DNA of 64,000 nucleotides from Nocardioides sp. zg-1230 (GCF_013155335.1 NZ_JABJQZ010000005.1:248001-312000), one strand, 5' to 3'. Numbered from the stretch's first letter, positions 21,156 through 30,018 are shown. A program made the numbers and translations. The notes: generated by a model not told the origin, from the letters alone.

Positions 21156-24100
21156 GCAGCCTCAGTCCCTTCGGCGTGGCCAGGAAGCCCGCGGCGGTGA
21201 GCGCGAGCCGGATGGGTGTCTCGCCACCGCTGCCGATCAGCGCCTGGCCGTCGGCCTTCTCGACCGTCAGCCGGCCGAGCGCACCCCGCCGGGCGGCGTC
21301 AGCCAGCGCGGACATCGCCGGCGTGAGCACGTCGAGGTCGTCGCTCCAGGTGAGCAGCGTTCGGCCGCCGCGCTCGACGTAGACGGTGAGCGCTCCGTCG
21401 ACGAGGACGACCAGCGCCCCCGCCTTGCGGCCCGGTCGGTGCCCGGCGCGCTCGGGGTCGCCGGCGTCGGGCCACGGCAGTGCGGCGCCGTAGACGTTGG
21501 CCGGGTCGGTCGCGGCGAGGGCGACGACGGACGGCTTGGTGCCGGACGTGGCGCTGTCGGGCTCGGAGAAGGTGCGCAGCCGGTCGATCGCGCCCGCGCT
21601 GCCGAACTGGGCGGCACCGAGGCCCTCGATGAAGTAGCCCCGCCGGCAGCGCCCGGTGTCCTCGAACGCGCTGAGCACCTTGTAGACCCCGGCGAAGCCG
21701 CCCGCCACCCGCTCGCTGACGACGGCGCCGCGCGTGACGACGCCGTGGCGCTCGAGCAGGTGCTCGGCGCGGGCGTGGGCGCGCCGCGTCGGGTCGCCGT
21801 CGCGCTCGGGCAGGAGCGCCCAGCGACCGGCCGTCTCCGGCGGGCCGCTGCGCACGGGCATCCGGCCCCCGGTGGTCCTGCCCAGCCGCGGCGGCGTACG
21901 ACGGGTGCGGTGGGACGGCGTGCCACTGCGGACGAGGGCGCGCAGCGGGGCGAGAGTGTCGTTGGTGACCAGGCCCTTCCACGCCAGCTCCCACAGAGCC
22001 GTGCTCAGCTCGGCGTCGGACGTCGACCCGACGCGGTCGGCGAGCTGCCGGAAGAACCAGGCGCCACCGGGGTCGAGGGCGTCGAGGACCGCTCGCTGCA
22101 GGCCGTCGGGCTCCTCGCCCTCGACCTCGGGCAGCGTCAGGTGGGCCTGGTCGGCGAGGTGGAGGCTGACCCAGCCGTCGCTGCCCGGGAGCGGGGCGTG
22201 GCCGGTCCAGATGACCTCGCCGGAGGCGGTGAGCTCGTCGAGCATCGACGGCTCGTAGTCGCGGACCCGGGCGGCGAGGACCAGTGGCTCCAGGGCGCTG
22301 GCCGGCACGGGGCAGCCGGCGAGCTGGTCGATGGCGGCGACCACGCCGTCGACGCCGCGCAACGAGCCGCCCACGCGCTGCCAGGCGGGCAGGAAGCGCG
22401 CTACTGCGTCGTGCGTGACGGGCTCGATCTCCTGGCGCAGGCGGGCCAGCGAGCGGCGACGCAGCTTGCGCAGCACCTCGGCGTCGCACCACTCGGTGCC
22501 CGAGCCCGACGGCCGGAACTCGCCGTCGAGCACCCGACCGCGGTGGGCGAGGCGCTGGAGGGTCTGGCGGGCGACCGCCTCTCCCAGCCCGAGCCGGGCA
22601 GCGACCTCGGCGGTGGTGAACGGGCCGTGGCTGCGGGCGTAGCGGGAGACGAGGTCGCCGAGGGGGTCCTCGGGCAGCTGGAGGAAGGCGTCGGGCGTGC
22701 CGACCGGGACGGGTACGCCGAGCCCGTCGCGCAGCCGGCCGACGTCCTCGATCGCGGTCCACCGGTCGTCGCCGGCCATCCGCACCAGGGCGACACGGCG
22801 GTCGAGCGAGGCGAGCCACCCCTCGACGTCGGCGCCCTCGACCGACCTCACCCGGATCTCCTCGGCCGAGAGCGGGCCCACCAGGCGCAGCAGGTCGGCG
22901 ACGCCCTCGGCGTTGCGGGCGCGACGGTCGGGCGCGAGCCACTGCAGCTCGGACTCGACCTCGGTCAGCACCTCGGGGTCGAGAAGCTCGCGCAGCTCGG
23001 CGCGACCGAGCAGCTCGGCGAGCAGGCCCTGGTCGAGGGACAGCGCGGCCGCACGCCGCTCGGCGATGGGGGAGTCGCCCTCGTAGACGAACTGGGCGAC
23101 GTAGCCGAAGAGGAGGCTCCGGGCGAAGGGGCTGGGCTGGGTGGTGGCGACGTCGACGACGGTGACCTCGCGGCGCTGCACGCGCCCGAGCAGGGTGACG
23201 AGGGCCGGGAGGTCGTAGACGTCCTGCAGGCACTCGCGCACGGCCTCGAGCACGATCGGGAACGCAGGGTATTGGGACGCGACCTCGAGGAGCTGGGCAC
23301 TGCGCTGGCGCTGCTGCCACAGGGGGCTCCGACGGCCGGGGTCACGGCGGGGGAGCAGCAGCGCGCGGGCGGCGCACTCGCGGAACCGGCTGGCGAACAG
23401 TGCGGACCCGCCGACCTCCTGGGTCACGAGCTGCTCGATCTCCTCGGGCTCGAACACGATGACCTCGCCGGTGGGCGGCTCGGCGTCGGTGTCGGGGATG
23501 CGGATCACGATGCCGTCGTCGGAGGCGACCGCCTGCCCGTCGACGTCGAACCGCTCGCGCAGGCGGGCGTTGATAGCCAGCGCCCACGGCGCGTGGACGG
23601 GCGTGCCGTAGGGGGAGTGGACGACCAGACGCCAGTCGCCCAGCTCGTCGCGAAAGCGCTCGACGACGACCTGGGTGTCGCTGGGGACGACCTGGGTGGC
23701 CTCGCGCTGCTCACCGAGGTAGGTGACGAGGTTGGTGGCGGCGTTGGTGTCGAGGCCGCGCTCGCGGACGCTCTCGATGGCCTTGGCCGGGGGCTTGGAG
23801 GCGAGCTCACGGGTGAACGCCCCGACCGCCGCGCCGAGCTCGGCGGGCCTGCCGAGCGCGTCGCCCTTCCAGAACGGCAGCCGGCCGGGGATGCCCGGGG
23901 CCGGGGTGACGAGCACGCGGTCGTGGGTGATGTCCTCGATGCGCCAGCTGGTCGCGCCGAGGGCGAAGACGTCACCCACCCGGGACTCGTAGACCATCTC
24001 CTCGTCGAGCTCGCCGACCCGGCTGGCCTTCTCGCCGACGAGGAAGACGCCGAACAGGCCGCGGTCGGGGATCGTGCCGCCGCTGGTGACGGCCAGTCGC

Positions 24101-25698
24101 TGGGCGCCCGGGCGTCCGCTGAGCTGGCCGGTGACGCGGTCCCACACGATGCGGGGGCGCAGCTCGGCGAACTCGTCGCTGGGGTAGCGCCCGCTCAGCA
24201 GGTCGAGGGTGGCGTCGAAGGCGGAGCGGGGGAGCTGGGTGTAGGACGCCGCCCGGGTGACCAGTGAGAAGAGCTCGTCGACCTGCCACTCCTCCATCGC
24301 GAGCGCGGCCACGACCTGCTGGGCCAGCACGTCGAGCGGGTTGGCCGGCACCGCCATCTTCTCGATGGCCCCCGACCGCATGCGCTCGACCGAGACGGCG
24401 GTCTGGGCGAGGTCGCCGCGGTGCTTCGGGAACAGCACCCCGCGGCTCACCTCGCCCACCTGGTGGCCGGCGCGACCGACGCGCTGGAGCGCGCTGGCGA
24501 CGCTGGGCGGCGACTCGATCTGGATGACCAGGTCGACCGAGCCCATGTCGATGCCGAGCTCGAGGCTGCTCGTGGCGACGACGCAGGGGAGCCGGCCGCG
24601 CTTGAGGTCGTCCTCGATGATCGCGCGCTGCTCCTTGGACACCGAGCCGTGGTGGGCCTTGGCGATGATCGCCTCGGTGCCGCTGCTCTGCCCGGACTGC
24701 GCCATGACCTGCGCGGGCACCGCTGGTTGAGCAGCCGAGGAACGAGGCGTGTCGAGACCAAGGTCGTCGGCCGCCCGAGCCTCGGCCCGTTCGGCCGCGA
24801 TCTCGTTGAGCCGGGCGGTGAGCCGCTCGGCCAGTCGTCGGGAGTTGGCGAAGACGATCGTCGAGCGGTGCTCCTCCACCAGGTCGACGACGTGCTCCTC
24901 CACGTGGGGCCAGATGCTCGTCGCACGGCCGGGGTCGCCGGACTCCTCGTCGTACTCCTCGGGCATCGTCATGTCCTCGACTGGCACGACGACGCGCAGG
25001 TCCCACTCCTTGGTGCTGGGTGGGGCCACGATCTCGACGGGCTGGGTGCCGCCGAGGAAGCGGGCGACCTCCTCGAGGGGCCGGACGGTCGCGCTCAGGC
25101 CGATGCGCTGGGCGGGCTGCTCGAGCAGGTGGTCGAGGCGCTCGAGGCTGATCCCGAGGTGGGCGCCGCGCTTGGTGCCGGCGACGGCGTGGACCTCGTC
25201 GATGATCACCGTGTCGACGCCGCGCAGCGTCTCCCGCGCCTGGCTGGTCAGCATCAGGAACAGCGACTCGGGCGTGGTGATGAGGATGTCGGGTGGCGTG
25301 GTGCCGAGCTTGCGTCGGTCGGTCGGGCTGGTGTCGCCCGACCGCAGGCCGACGGTGACGTCGGGGACGGTCGCCTCGAGTCGCTCGGCGGTGTTGCGGA
25401 TGCCGGTCAGCGGGGCGCGGAGGTTGCGCTCGACGTCGACGCCCAGCGCCTTGAGGGGCGAGATGTAGAGCACGCGCGTGCGCCGGGTCTTGTCGTCGGG
25501 GCGCTCGGTGCTCAGGAGCCGGTCGATGGCGTGGAGGAAGGCGCTCAGGGTCTTGCCGCTGCCGGTCGGGGCGACGACCAGCGCGTGCTTGCCGGCGCCG
25601 ATGGCGTCCCAGGCGCCCTCCTGGGCCGGGGTCGGGCTCGCGAAGGACGCCTCGAACCACGCGCGCGTGGGCGCACTGAAGCGGTCGAGGGCAGTCAT
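21148..25698 (-). CDS. lhr: Large helicase-related protein Lhr
   Basis: 1516-residue superfamily-2 ATP-dependent 3'-5' helicase for DNA or RNA:DNA hybrids, of typical Lhr length. Walker A APTGSGKT is at about residues 43-50 and the DEVH box (VIIDEVHAVAGTKRGAH) near 165. Motif VI-type sequence QRVGRAGHQVG is followed by winged-helix and Lhr-core domains and a long C-terminal region. I chose the ATG at 25698 because family similarity begins there and an AAGACT -10-like element sits 7 nt upstream. Oddity: a REP-like 35-nt repeat (24725-24759) is read through in frame at about residues 314-325, giving DTPRSSAAQP in a loop of the helicase core. Confidence 0.95.
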   Translation of the reverse strand: MTALDRFSAPTRAWFEASFASPTPAQEGAWDAIGAGKHALVVAPTGSGKTLSAFLHAIDRLLSTERPDDKTRRTRVLYISPLKALGVDVERNLRAPLTGIRNTAERLEATVPDVTVGLRSGDTSPTDRRKLGTTPPDILITTPESLFLMLTSQARETLRGVDTVIIDEVHAVAGTKRGAHLGISLERLDHLLEQPAQRIGLSATVRPLEEVARFLGGTQPVEIVAPPSTKEWDLRVVVPVEDMTMPEEYDEESGDPGRATSIWPHVEEHVVDLVEEHRSTIVFANSRRLAERLTARLNEIAAERAEARAADDLGLDTPRSSAAQPAVPAQVMAQSGQSSGTEAIIAKAHHGSVSKEQRAIIEDDLKRGRLPCVVATSSLELGIDMGSVDLVIQIESPPSVASALQRVGRAGHQVGEVSRGVLFPKHRGDLAQTAVSVERMRSGAIEKMAVPANPLDVLAQQVVAALAMEEWQVDELFSLVTRAASYTQLPRSAFDATLDLLSGRYPSDEFAELRPRIVWDRVTGQLSGRPGAQRLAVTSGGTIPDRGLFGVFLVGEKASRVGELDEEMVYESRVGDVFALGATSWRIEDITHDRVLVTPAPGIPGRLPFWKGDALGRPAELGAAVGAFTRELASKPPAKAIESVRERGLDTNAATNLVTYLGEQREATQVVPSDTQVVVERFRDELGDWRLVVHSPYGTPVHAPWALAINARLRERFDVDGQAVASDDGIVIRIPDTDAEPPTGEVIVFEPEEIEQLVTQEVGGSALFASRFRECAARALLLPRRDPGRRSPLWQQRQRSAQLLEVASQYPAFPIVLEAVRECLQDVYDLPALVTLLGRVQRREVTVVDVATTQPSPFARSLLFGYVAQFVYEGDSPIAERRAAALSLDQGLLAELLGRAELRELLDPEVLTEVESELQWLAPDRRARNAEGVADLLRLVGPLSAEEIRVRSVEGADVEGWLASLDRRVALVRMAGDDRWTAIEDVGRLRDGLGVPVPVGTPDAFLQLPEDPLGDLVSRYARSHGPFTTAEVAARLGLGEAVARQTLQRLAHRGRVLDGEFRPSGSGTEWCDAEVLRKLRRRSLARLRQEIEPVTHDAVARFLPAWQRVGGSLRGVDGVVAAIDQLAGCPVPASALEPLVLAARVRDYEPSMLDELTASGEVIWTGHAPLPGSDGWVSLHLADQAHLTLPEVEGEEPDGLQRAVLDALDPGGAWFFRQLADRVGSTSDAELSTALWELAWKGLVTNDTLAPLRALVRSGTPSHRTRRTPPRLGRTTGGRMPVRSGPPETAGRWALLPERDGDPTRRAHARAEHLLERHGVVTRGAVVSERVAGGFAGVYKVLSAFEDTGRCRRGYFIEGLGAAQFGSAGAIDRLRTFSEPDSATSGTKPSVVALAATDPANVYGAALPWPDAGDPERAGHRPGRKAGALVVLVDGALTVYVERGGRTLLTWSDDLDVLTPAMSALADAARRGALGRLTVEKADGQALIGSGGETPIRLALTAAGFLATPKGLRLRA
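24725..24759. repeat. REP-like element inside lhr coding sequence
   Basis: Runs from GGTTGAGCAGCCGAGG to TGTCGAGACC. It shares the GGTTGAGC... and ...GTCGA(A/G)ACC ends with the element at 50672-50724 and with a repeat type I recall from Nocardioides genomes. Here it sits in coding DNA without breaking the frame. Confidence 0.6.
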
Positions 25699-25705
25699 GC
25701 CGTGC

Positions 25706-25727
25706 AGTCTTGCACCGGGGTCCGACA
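25706..25727 (-). promoter_or_regulatory. PafBC-like leaderless promoter of lhr-nei2
   Basis: On the minus strand TGTCGGAC (25727-25720), 8 nt, then AAGACT (25711-25706), then 7 nt to the lhr ATG. It matches six of eight bases of TGTCRGTG with exact N8 spacing and a leaderless start. It would make the repair operon damage-inducible without LexA. Confidence 0.4.
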
Positions 25728-25731
25728 ACGA

Positions 25732-25768
25732 CCCCGCCCTGAGGGCGGGGAGCCGGAGTTCTTCCGGC
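25732..25768. repeat. Two adjacent hairpins in lhr upstream region
   Basis: CCCCGCCC-TGA-GGGCGGGG (25732-25750) is followed by GCCGGA-GTTCT-TCCGGC (25752-25768). Short-loop GC hairpins of this kind occur at ends of IS200/IS605 elements and as attenuators. No transposase is nearby. Confidence 0.5.
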
Positions 25769-25848
25769 GAGAAGGCGGCGGGCCACCAAATCGGGCATGT
25801 TCGGGCGCGATCGGCGTGGACGCCCTGCCGTTCGTGCACCCTGTCGGC

Positions 25849-26085
25849 ATGACAGCGGTGATGCTCGACGAGACGGCCACGGTGGTCCGTGAGCTCGGTC
25901 GTGCCGCCGCGGCGTTCGCTCAGCGCGCCCTGGAGCAGGAGGCCTGTCGCGACCGCGCCCGCCCGGGCACGGCCGTCCAGCACCGCCACGCGCACTCCGC
26001 CACGCTGTGGCGACAGGCGGAGTCGAGCCTGCGCGCACGCATCACCGAGCTGGAGGCCGAGCTCGAGGCCCCGTCGGTCCTGTGA
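25849..26085 (+). CDS. Small hypothetical protein
   Basis: Unrecognised 78-residue ORF, divergent from lhr. It begins MTAVMLDETATVVRELG, has an Ala-rich helix-forming middle with paired His residues, and ends in a likely coiled coil (RARITELEAELEAP). There is no membrane segment or signal peptide. No clear ribosome site precedes the ATG. GC pattern at third positions looks coding. If it is not a gene, 25699-26214 holds only the hairpins and promoter regions described here. Confidence 0.45.
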   Translation: MTAVMLDETATVVRELGRAAAAFAQRALEQEACRDRARPGTAVQHRHAHSATLWRQAESSLRARITELEAELEAPSVL

Positions 26086-26214
26086 CCGCCGGCCGCACGC
26101 GAGCCCCGGCACGGGGCCCGCGCGCACTTCCTCAACTTGGGAGACGACCGCACGTCGTCGCGGGACGTACGGTCGCCAGATGGGCGCACCGCCCTACGAC
26201 ACGGAGGTCGCGCC

Positions 26215-27738
26215 ATGGGGTCACTCGTCCGGACATCGCGGATCCTCGTGGCGGCGGGCCTCGCGGCCGCCGTCCTCGCCTCGGCCGGAGCCGTGGCCGC
26301 CCCGGGCGGGCCCGGTCCGCGGTTCACCGCAGGCGCCGACGGGGTCGGTGACCCGTACTTCCCGCTGGCGGGCAACGGCGGCTACGACGTCACGCACTAC
26401 GACCTCGACATCGACTACGAGCCCCCGGTGGCGACGGACCCGCCGACACCGCTGGAGCAGCTCCGAGGTCGACTCGACGGTGTGGCGACGATCGACCTCG
26501 TCGCGCGCCAGGACCTCGACCGCTTCAACCTCGACCTGCGCGGCATGACCGTGTCGGCGCTGACCGTCAACGGCAAGCCGGCCACCGAGGTCGAGGAGCC
26601 TGCACCCGGCGAGGAGGTCGACGGCGCGGCGTACTGGCACGTGCAGGACGACGAGGCGCGCCGCTGGGAGCTGACGGTCCAGCCGCGCCCCAAGCTCAAG
26701 GCGGGGCAGCGGGCCCGGGTGGTCGTCACCTACGGCGGCGAGACCACGCGCCCGACCGACGTCGAGGGCGCGCTCTACGGCTGGGTCACCACGCCGGACG
26801 GCGCGATGGTGGTCAGCGAGCCGGAGGGGTCGATGACCTGGTACCCGGTGAACGACCACCAGCGCGACAAGGCGTCGTACAGCTTCGAGATCACGGTGCC
26901 CGTCGGCAAGACCGCGGTGGCCAACGGTGTGCCGGACGGGGAGCCGGTGACAGCGAACGGCAAGACCACCTGGTCCTGGGACGCCCCGGACCAGCAGGCC
27001 AGCTACCTGACCACGGCCTCCGTGGGCGACTTCGAGCAGCGACCGGTCAGGACGTCGGCGAGCGGGGTGCCCATCCTCGACTTCGTCGACGTCAAGCTCA
27101 CCGACGGCCAGCTCGCGACCACCAACGCGAGCCTGGCGCTGCAGGCGCGGATGATCGACTTCTTCGAGTCCAGGTTCGGCCCCTACCCCTTCAACTCCTT
27201 CGGCTCGATCGTCGACAACGACACCGTGTTCTACGCCCTGGAGACCCAGACCCGACCGGTCTACTCGAGATCAGCGTCGCAGGGCACGGTCGCGCACGAG
27301 CTCGCGCACCAGTGGCTCGGCAACGCCGTCAGCCCCGACACGTGGCAGTACATCTGGCTCAACGAGGGCTGGGCGACCTACGCGAGCTGGCTCTGGGCCG
27401 AGGAGAACGGCGGCCTCACCGCGCAGCAGGCGTTCGCCAACTGGTACGCCCCCGCCCGCACGGCGGCCTACTGGGCACTGCCGATCGGCGACCCCGGTCC
27501 GCTCGGGCTCTTCGCGGGTCAGGTCTACAACCGCGGCGCCGGCACGCTCCACGCGCTGCGCGTCAAGGTCGGCGACGAGGCGTTCTTCGCGGCGACGCGC
27601 GAGTGGGTCGCGAGGTACGACGACGGGACCGGCACCACCGACGACTTCATGGCCGTCTTCGAGGAGGAGTCCGGGCAGGACCTCTCCGCGTTCTTCCACA
27701 CCTGGCTGTTCGCCCCGGAGAAGCCCGCGACTTGGTGA
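26215..27738 (+). CDS. Secreted M1-family metallopeptidase
   Basis: 507-residue zinc aminopeptidase-like enzyme. The ATG at 26215 follows GGAGG by 9 nt and opens with MGSLVRTSRILVAAGLAAAV, a signal peptide ending near AGAVAAPG. An N-terminal saddle beta domain (about 50-240) precedes the catalytic domain with HELAHQWLGN (HExxH) and, 18 residues on, the zinc ligand Glu in NEGWATYASW. It is shorter than the four-domain M1 enzymes (about 850 residues), like the short secreted actinobacterial type without the C-terminal helical domain. The canonical GxMEN substrate loop is not obvious, so exact specificity is uncertain. Confidence 0.9.
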   Translation: MGSLVRTSRILVAAGLAAAVLASAGAVAAPGGPGPRFTAGADGVGDPYFPLAGNGGYDVTHYDLDIDYEPPVATDPPTPLEQLRGRLDGVATIDLVARQDLDRFNLDLRGMTVSALTVNGKPATEVEEPAPGEEVDGAAYWHVQDDEARRWELTVQPRPKLKAGQRARVVVTYGGETTRPTDVEGALYGWVTTPDGAMVVSEPEGSMTWYPVNDHQRDKASYSFEITVPVGKTAVANGVPDGEPVTANGKTTWSWDAPDQQASYLTTASVGDFEQRPVRTSASGVPILDFVDVKLTDGQLATTNASLALQARMIDFFESRFGPYPFNSFGSIVDNDTVFYALETQTRPVYSRSASQGTVAHELAHQWLGNAVSPDTWQYIWLNEGWATYASWLWAEENGGLTAQQAFANWYAPARTAAYWALPIGDPGPLGLFAGQVYNRGAGTLHALRVKVGDEAFFAATREWVARYDDGTGTTDDFMAVFEEESGQDLSAFFHTWLFAPEKPATW

Positions 27739-27759
27739 GCCGACCACCCGAGCCCAGTC

Positions 27760-27785
27760 CCGGCGCTCAGGCTCGGCGCCGGTTT
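27760..27785 (+). terminator. Weak hairpin after M1 peptidase
   Basis: CCGGCG (27760-27765) pairs with CGCCGG (27777-27782), followed by TTT. Short stem; candidate terminator only. Confidence 0.4.
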
Positions 27786-27847
27786 GCATGACTGCTGCGT
27801 CCGCGCAATGGTGAAGGGGACACATTCTCCCTACGGAAGGAGAGCCC

Positions 27848-28123
27848 ATGCTTGCTCTCACCGAGAACGTGACCGACATCGTCAAGAAGCTGGCCGAGGA
27901 GGTGCCGGAGATCTCGGCGCTCCGGATCGCCACCGAGTCGGACGGCGAGTCCCTGTCGGTGAGTCCTGCCGACCACGCCGAGAACGATGACCAGGTCATC
28001 GAGCAGGACGGCGCCACGATCTACGTCGACGGCCCCGCCTCGGAGTTCCTCTCCGACAAGGTGCTCGACGGCGGCGTCGACGACGACGGCAACATCCAGT
28101 TCGCGCTGGGCCAGCAGGCCTGA
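27848..28123 (+). CDS. HesB/IscA-fold protein lacking cysteines
   Basis: 91 residues, acidic, with an AAGGAGAG ribosome site just upstream. The pattern MLALTENVTDIVKKLAEEVP, then SALRIATES and VIEQDGATIYVDGPASEFLSD, follows the A-type Fe-S carrier (HesB/IscA) fold, in which three Cys bind the cluster. This protein contains no Cys at all, so it cannot be a standard Fe-S carrier. Such Cys-free HesB-like proteins are often annotated in actinobacteria simply as Fe-S assembly or adhesin-like; function is unknown. Monocistronic by spacing, ending at a strong hairpin shared with the convergent epimerase gene. Confidence 0.8.
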   Translation: MLALTENVTDIVKKLAEEVPEISALRIATESDGESLSVSPADHAENDDQVIEQDGATIYVDGPASEFLSDKVLDGGVDDDGNIQFALGQQA

Positions 28124-28144
28124 GCGCACGCGACTGACGCGACG

Positions 28145-28180
28145 GCGGAGTCCTGGGCCCATGGGGGTCCAGGACTCCGC
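28145..28180. terminator. Bidirectional 12-bp hairpin between convergent genes
   Basis: GCGGAGTCCTGG (28145-28156) and CCAGGACTCCGC (28169-28180) form a perfect stem around 12 nt, between the stops of the HesB-like gene (+) and the epimerase (-). Confidence 0.85.
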
Positions 28181-28210
28181 TCATGTCCGGACCGTCACAT
28201 CACGGGGACG

Positions 28211-29110
28211 TCAGCCCTCGCCCGGGTCGCCCAGCACGTCGCGCCACGAGTGCTGCGGATCGAACCCGACCATGCGGCGGGCCTTGTCGATGGCGTAGAA
28301 CGTCTCGTCGCGACCCATCTCACGACGCACCTCGACCCCGTCGTAGAAGCGGCCGATGACCTCGTCGCTCGTCGCGGCGACGGACATGTCGGCGTTGGCG
28401 ACGTTGAAGACCTCGTAGCCGAGTCCGTCCGTCTCCAGGCAGCGCTGCACCATCTGGCCGAGGTCGCGCACGTCGATGTAGGCGAAGATGTTGCGCCGCC
28501 GCAGCGCCGGGTCGTCGAGGAAGTCCGGGAACAGCTCGGCGTACTCGTGCGGCTCGATGACGTTGTTGATCCGCAAGCCGTAGACGTCGGCTCCGGTGCG
28601 TGCCTGGAACGAGCGCGCGGTCACCTCGTTGGCCACCTTGGACATGGCGTAGGAGTCCTCGGGGACGGTCGGGTGCTCCTCGTCGACCGGCACGTAGAGC
28701 GGCTTCCGCTCGCCCTGCGCGAAGCAGACGCCGTACGTCGTCTCCGACGAGGCGAACACGACCTTGCCGATGCCGAGCCGGGTCGCGGCCTCGAGCACGT
28801 GGTAGGTGCTGAGCACGTTGGTGGCGTACGTCGCCGAGTCGGCCGTGCGCAGGATGGCCGGCACGGCGGCGAAGTGCACCACGGCGTCGTACGACGGCTT
28901 CGAAGGCAGGTCGAGCTCATCGAACGTCGCCAGCCCGGCGAGCGCCGAGTAGACCTGGCCGGCGTCGGTGAGGTCGACCTGCAGGTCGTGCACGTCGGGG
29001 TGGTCGAGCGGCACGAGGTCGGCGTTGGTGACCTGGTGGCCCTGCTCGGCGAGGTGGGGAGCCACGTGCCGACCGGCTTTGCCGCTGCCGCCGGTGAAGA
29101 AGATGCGCAT
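28211..29110 (-). CDS. NAD-dependent epimerase/dehydratase (extended SDR)
   Basis: 299-residue cytosolic oxidoreductase. The N-terminal dinucleotide motif GGSGKAGRHV starts at residue 6 (FFTGGSGKAG), and the catalytic YxxxK is YAMSK near residue 147 with the upstream SSETTYG segment. The family acts on NDP-sugars or related carbonyl compounds; nothing here fixes the substrate. The ATG at 29110 is chosen because it immediately precedes RIFFTGGSG and has AAGG upstream. It is separated from the upstream SDR gene by 182 nt containing a perfect 16-bp inverted repeat, so it may have a separate promoter. Confidence 0.88.
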   Translation of the reverse strand: MRIFFTGGSGKAGRHVAPHLAEQGHQVTNADLVPLDHPDVHDLQVDLTDAGQVYSALAGLATFDELDLPSKPSYDAVVHFAAVPAILRTADSATYATNVLSTYHVLEAATRLGIGKVVFASSETTYGVCFAQGERKPLYVPVDEEHPTVPEDSYAMSKVANEVTARSFQARTGADVYGLRINNVIEPHEYAELFPDFLDDPALRRRNIFAYIDVRDLGQMVQRCLETDGLGYEVFNVANADMSVAATSDEVIGRFYDGVEVRREMGRDETFYAIDKARRMVGFDPQHSWRDVLGDPGEG

Positions 29111-29158
29111 GGGGACCTTCCTACCGCAGGGCCGCAAGCAGTACCGGCCCCGTCTGCG

Positions 29159-29246
29159 GACCGTCGTACGGACCCAACCCGCCGGGCCGGCCGGGCGGCA
29201 CGCTCGCGCGCGTCACGACATCGCCCGTTCGGTCCGTACGACGGTC
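29159..29246. repeat. Perfect 16-bp inverted repeat upstream of epimerase gene
   Basis: GACCGTCGTACGGACC (29159-29174) is repeated in inverse as GGTCCGTACGACGGTC (29231-29246), with a 56-nt spacer. It lies between two minus-strand dehydrogenase genes and could be a paired operator or a loop-forming element. Confidence 0.75.
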
Positions 29247-29292
29247 GCGCGGCCGTGGTCGACGCGCGGCAAGCCACCCGCCCGCCCCCGCC

Positions 29293-30018
29293 TCACCAGG
29301 GCTGGATGCCCGCCTCGTCACGGAAGGTGCCGCTGGGTCCGTCGTCGGGGAGGGTCGCGAGCTCGAGGAACACCGCGGCGCCCTGCTCGGGGGTGCGCGT
29401 GCCGCGGTGGCCGTTGAGGTCCGTGGCGACGTGGCCCGGGCACCCGGCGTTCACCAGGATCCCGGTGCCGGCGAGCTCCTTGGCGTAGTGGACGGTGAGG
29501 GCGTTGAGGTAGGTCTTGGTGGGGGAGTAGGCGCCGGAGACGGGGCCGAGGGGCTCCGCCTGGGCGGTCTGCAGCGCCAGCGAGCCGACGACGCTCGAGA
29601 CGTTGACGATCCGTGGCGACACCGACTCGCGCAGCATCGGCAGCATGGCGTTGGTGACGCGGATGACGCCGAGGACGTTGACGTCCACCACGGCGAGCAC
29701 CTGCTCGGCGGTGACGCGCGACGGCTCCTGCGGCATCCCGCCGGTGATGCCGGCGTTGTTGACGAGGACGTCGAGCCCGCCCGTGCCGGCCAGCTGGGCC
29801 GCCGCTGCCGAGACGCTCGCGCCGTCGGTGACGTCGAGCGCGACGGCGAAGACGTCGTACCCGTCGGCCTGCAGCTTGGCTACGGCCTCCTCGCGCCGTG
29901 CGGCGTCGCGGGCGCCGACGCCGACGCGGTACCCGAGCCGGGCCAGGCCGGCGGCGATCCCGTAGCCGATCCCCTTGTTGGCGCCGGTGACCAGCGCTGT
30001 CTTCTTGGTCTCTGTCAT
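29293..30018 (-). CDS. Short-chain dehydrogenase/reductase
   Basis: 241-residue classical SDR. TGANKGIG (residues 11-18) binds NADP(H), NNAG is present as VNNAGITGG, the catalytic Ser is in NVSSVVGSL and YSPTK supplies Tyr and Lys. The sequence resembles plant-type carbonyl reductase-like SDRs (start TALVTGANKGIGYGIA). Substrate unknown. It is divergent from a LysR regulator with a T-N11-A palindrome in the 103-nt gap, so regulation by that LysR and its inducer is likely. Confidence 0.9.
   Translation of the reverse strand: MTETKKTALVTGANKGIGYGIAAGLARLGYRVGVGARDAARREEAVAKLQADGYDVFAVALDVTDGASVSAAAAQLAGTGGLDVLVNNAGITGGMPQEPSRVTAEQVLAVVDVNVLGVIRVTNAMLPMLRESVSPRIVNVSSVVGSLALQTAQAEPLGPVSGAYSPTKTYLNALTVHYAKELAGTGILVNAGCPGHVATDLNGHRGTRTPEQGAAVFLELATLPDDGPSGTFRDEAGIQPW

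Noticed and set aside
21148-26127. Start of lhr upstream of 25698
   Set aside because: The in-frame extension to 26127 has no helicase similarity and covers the opposite-strand small ORF and hairpins.
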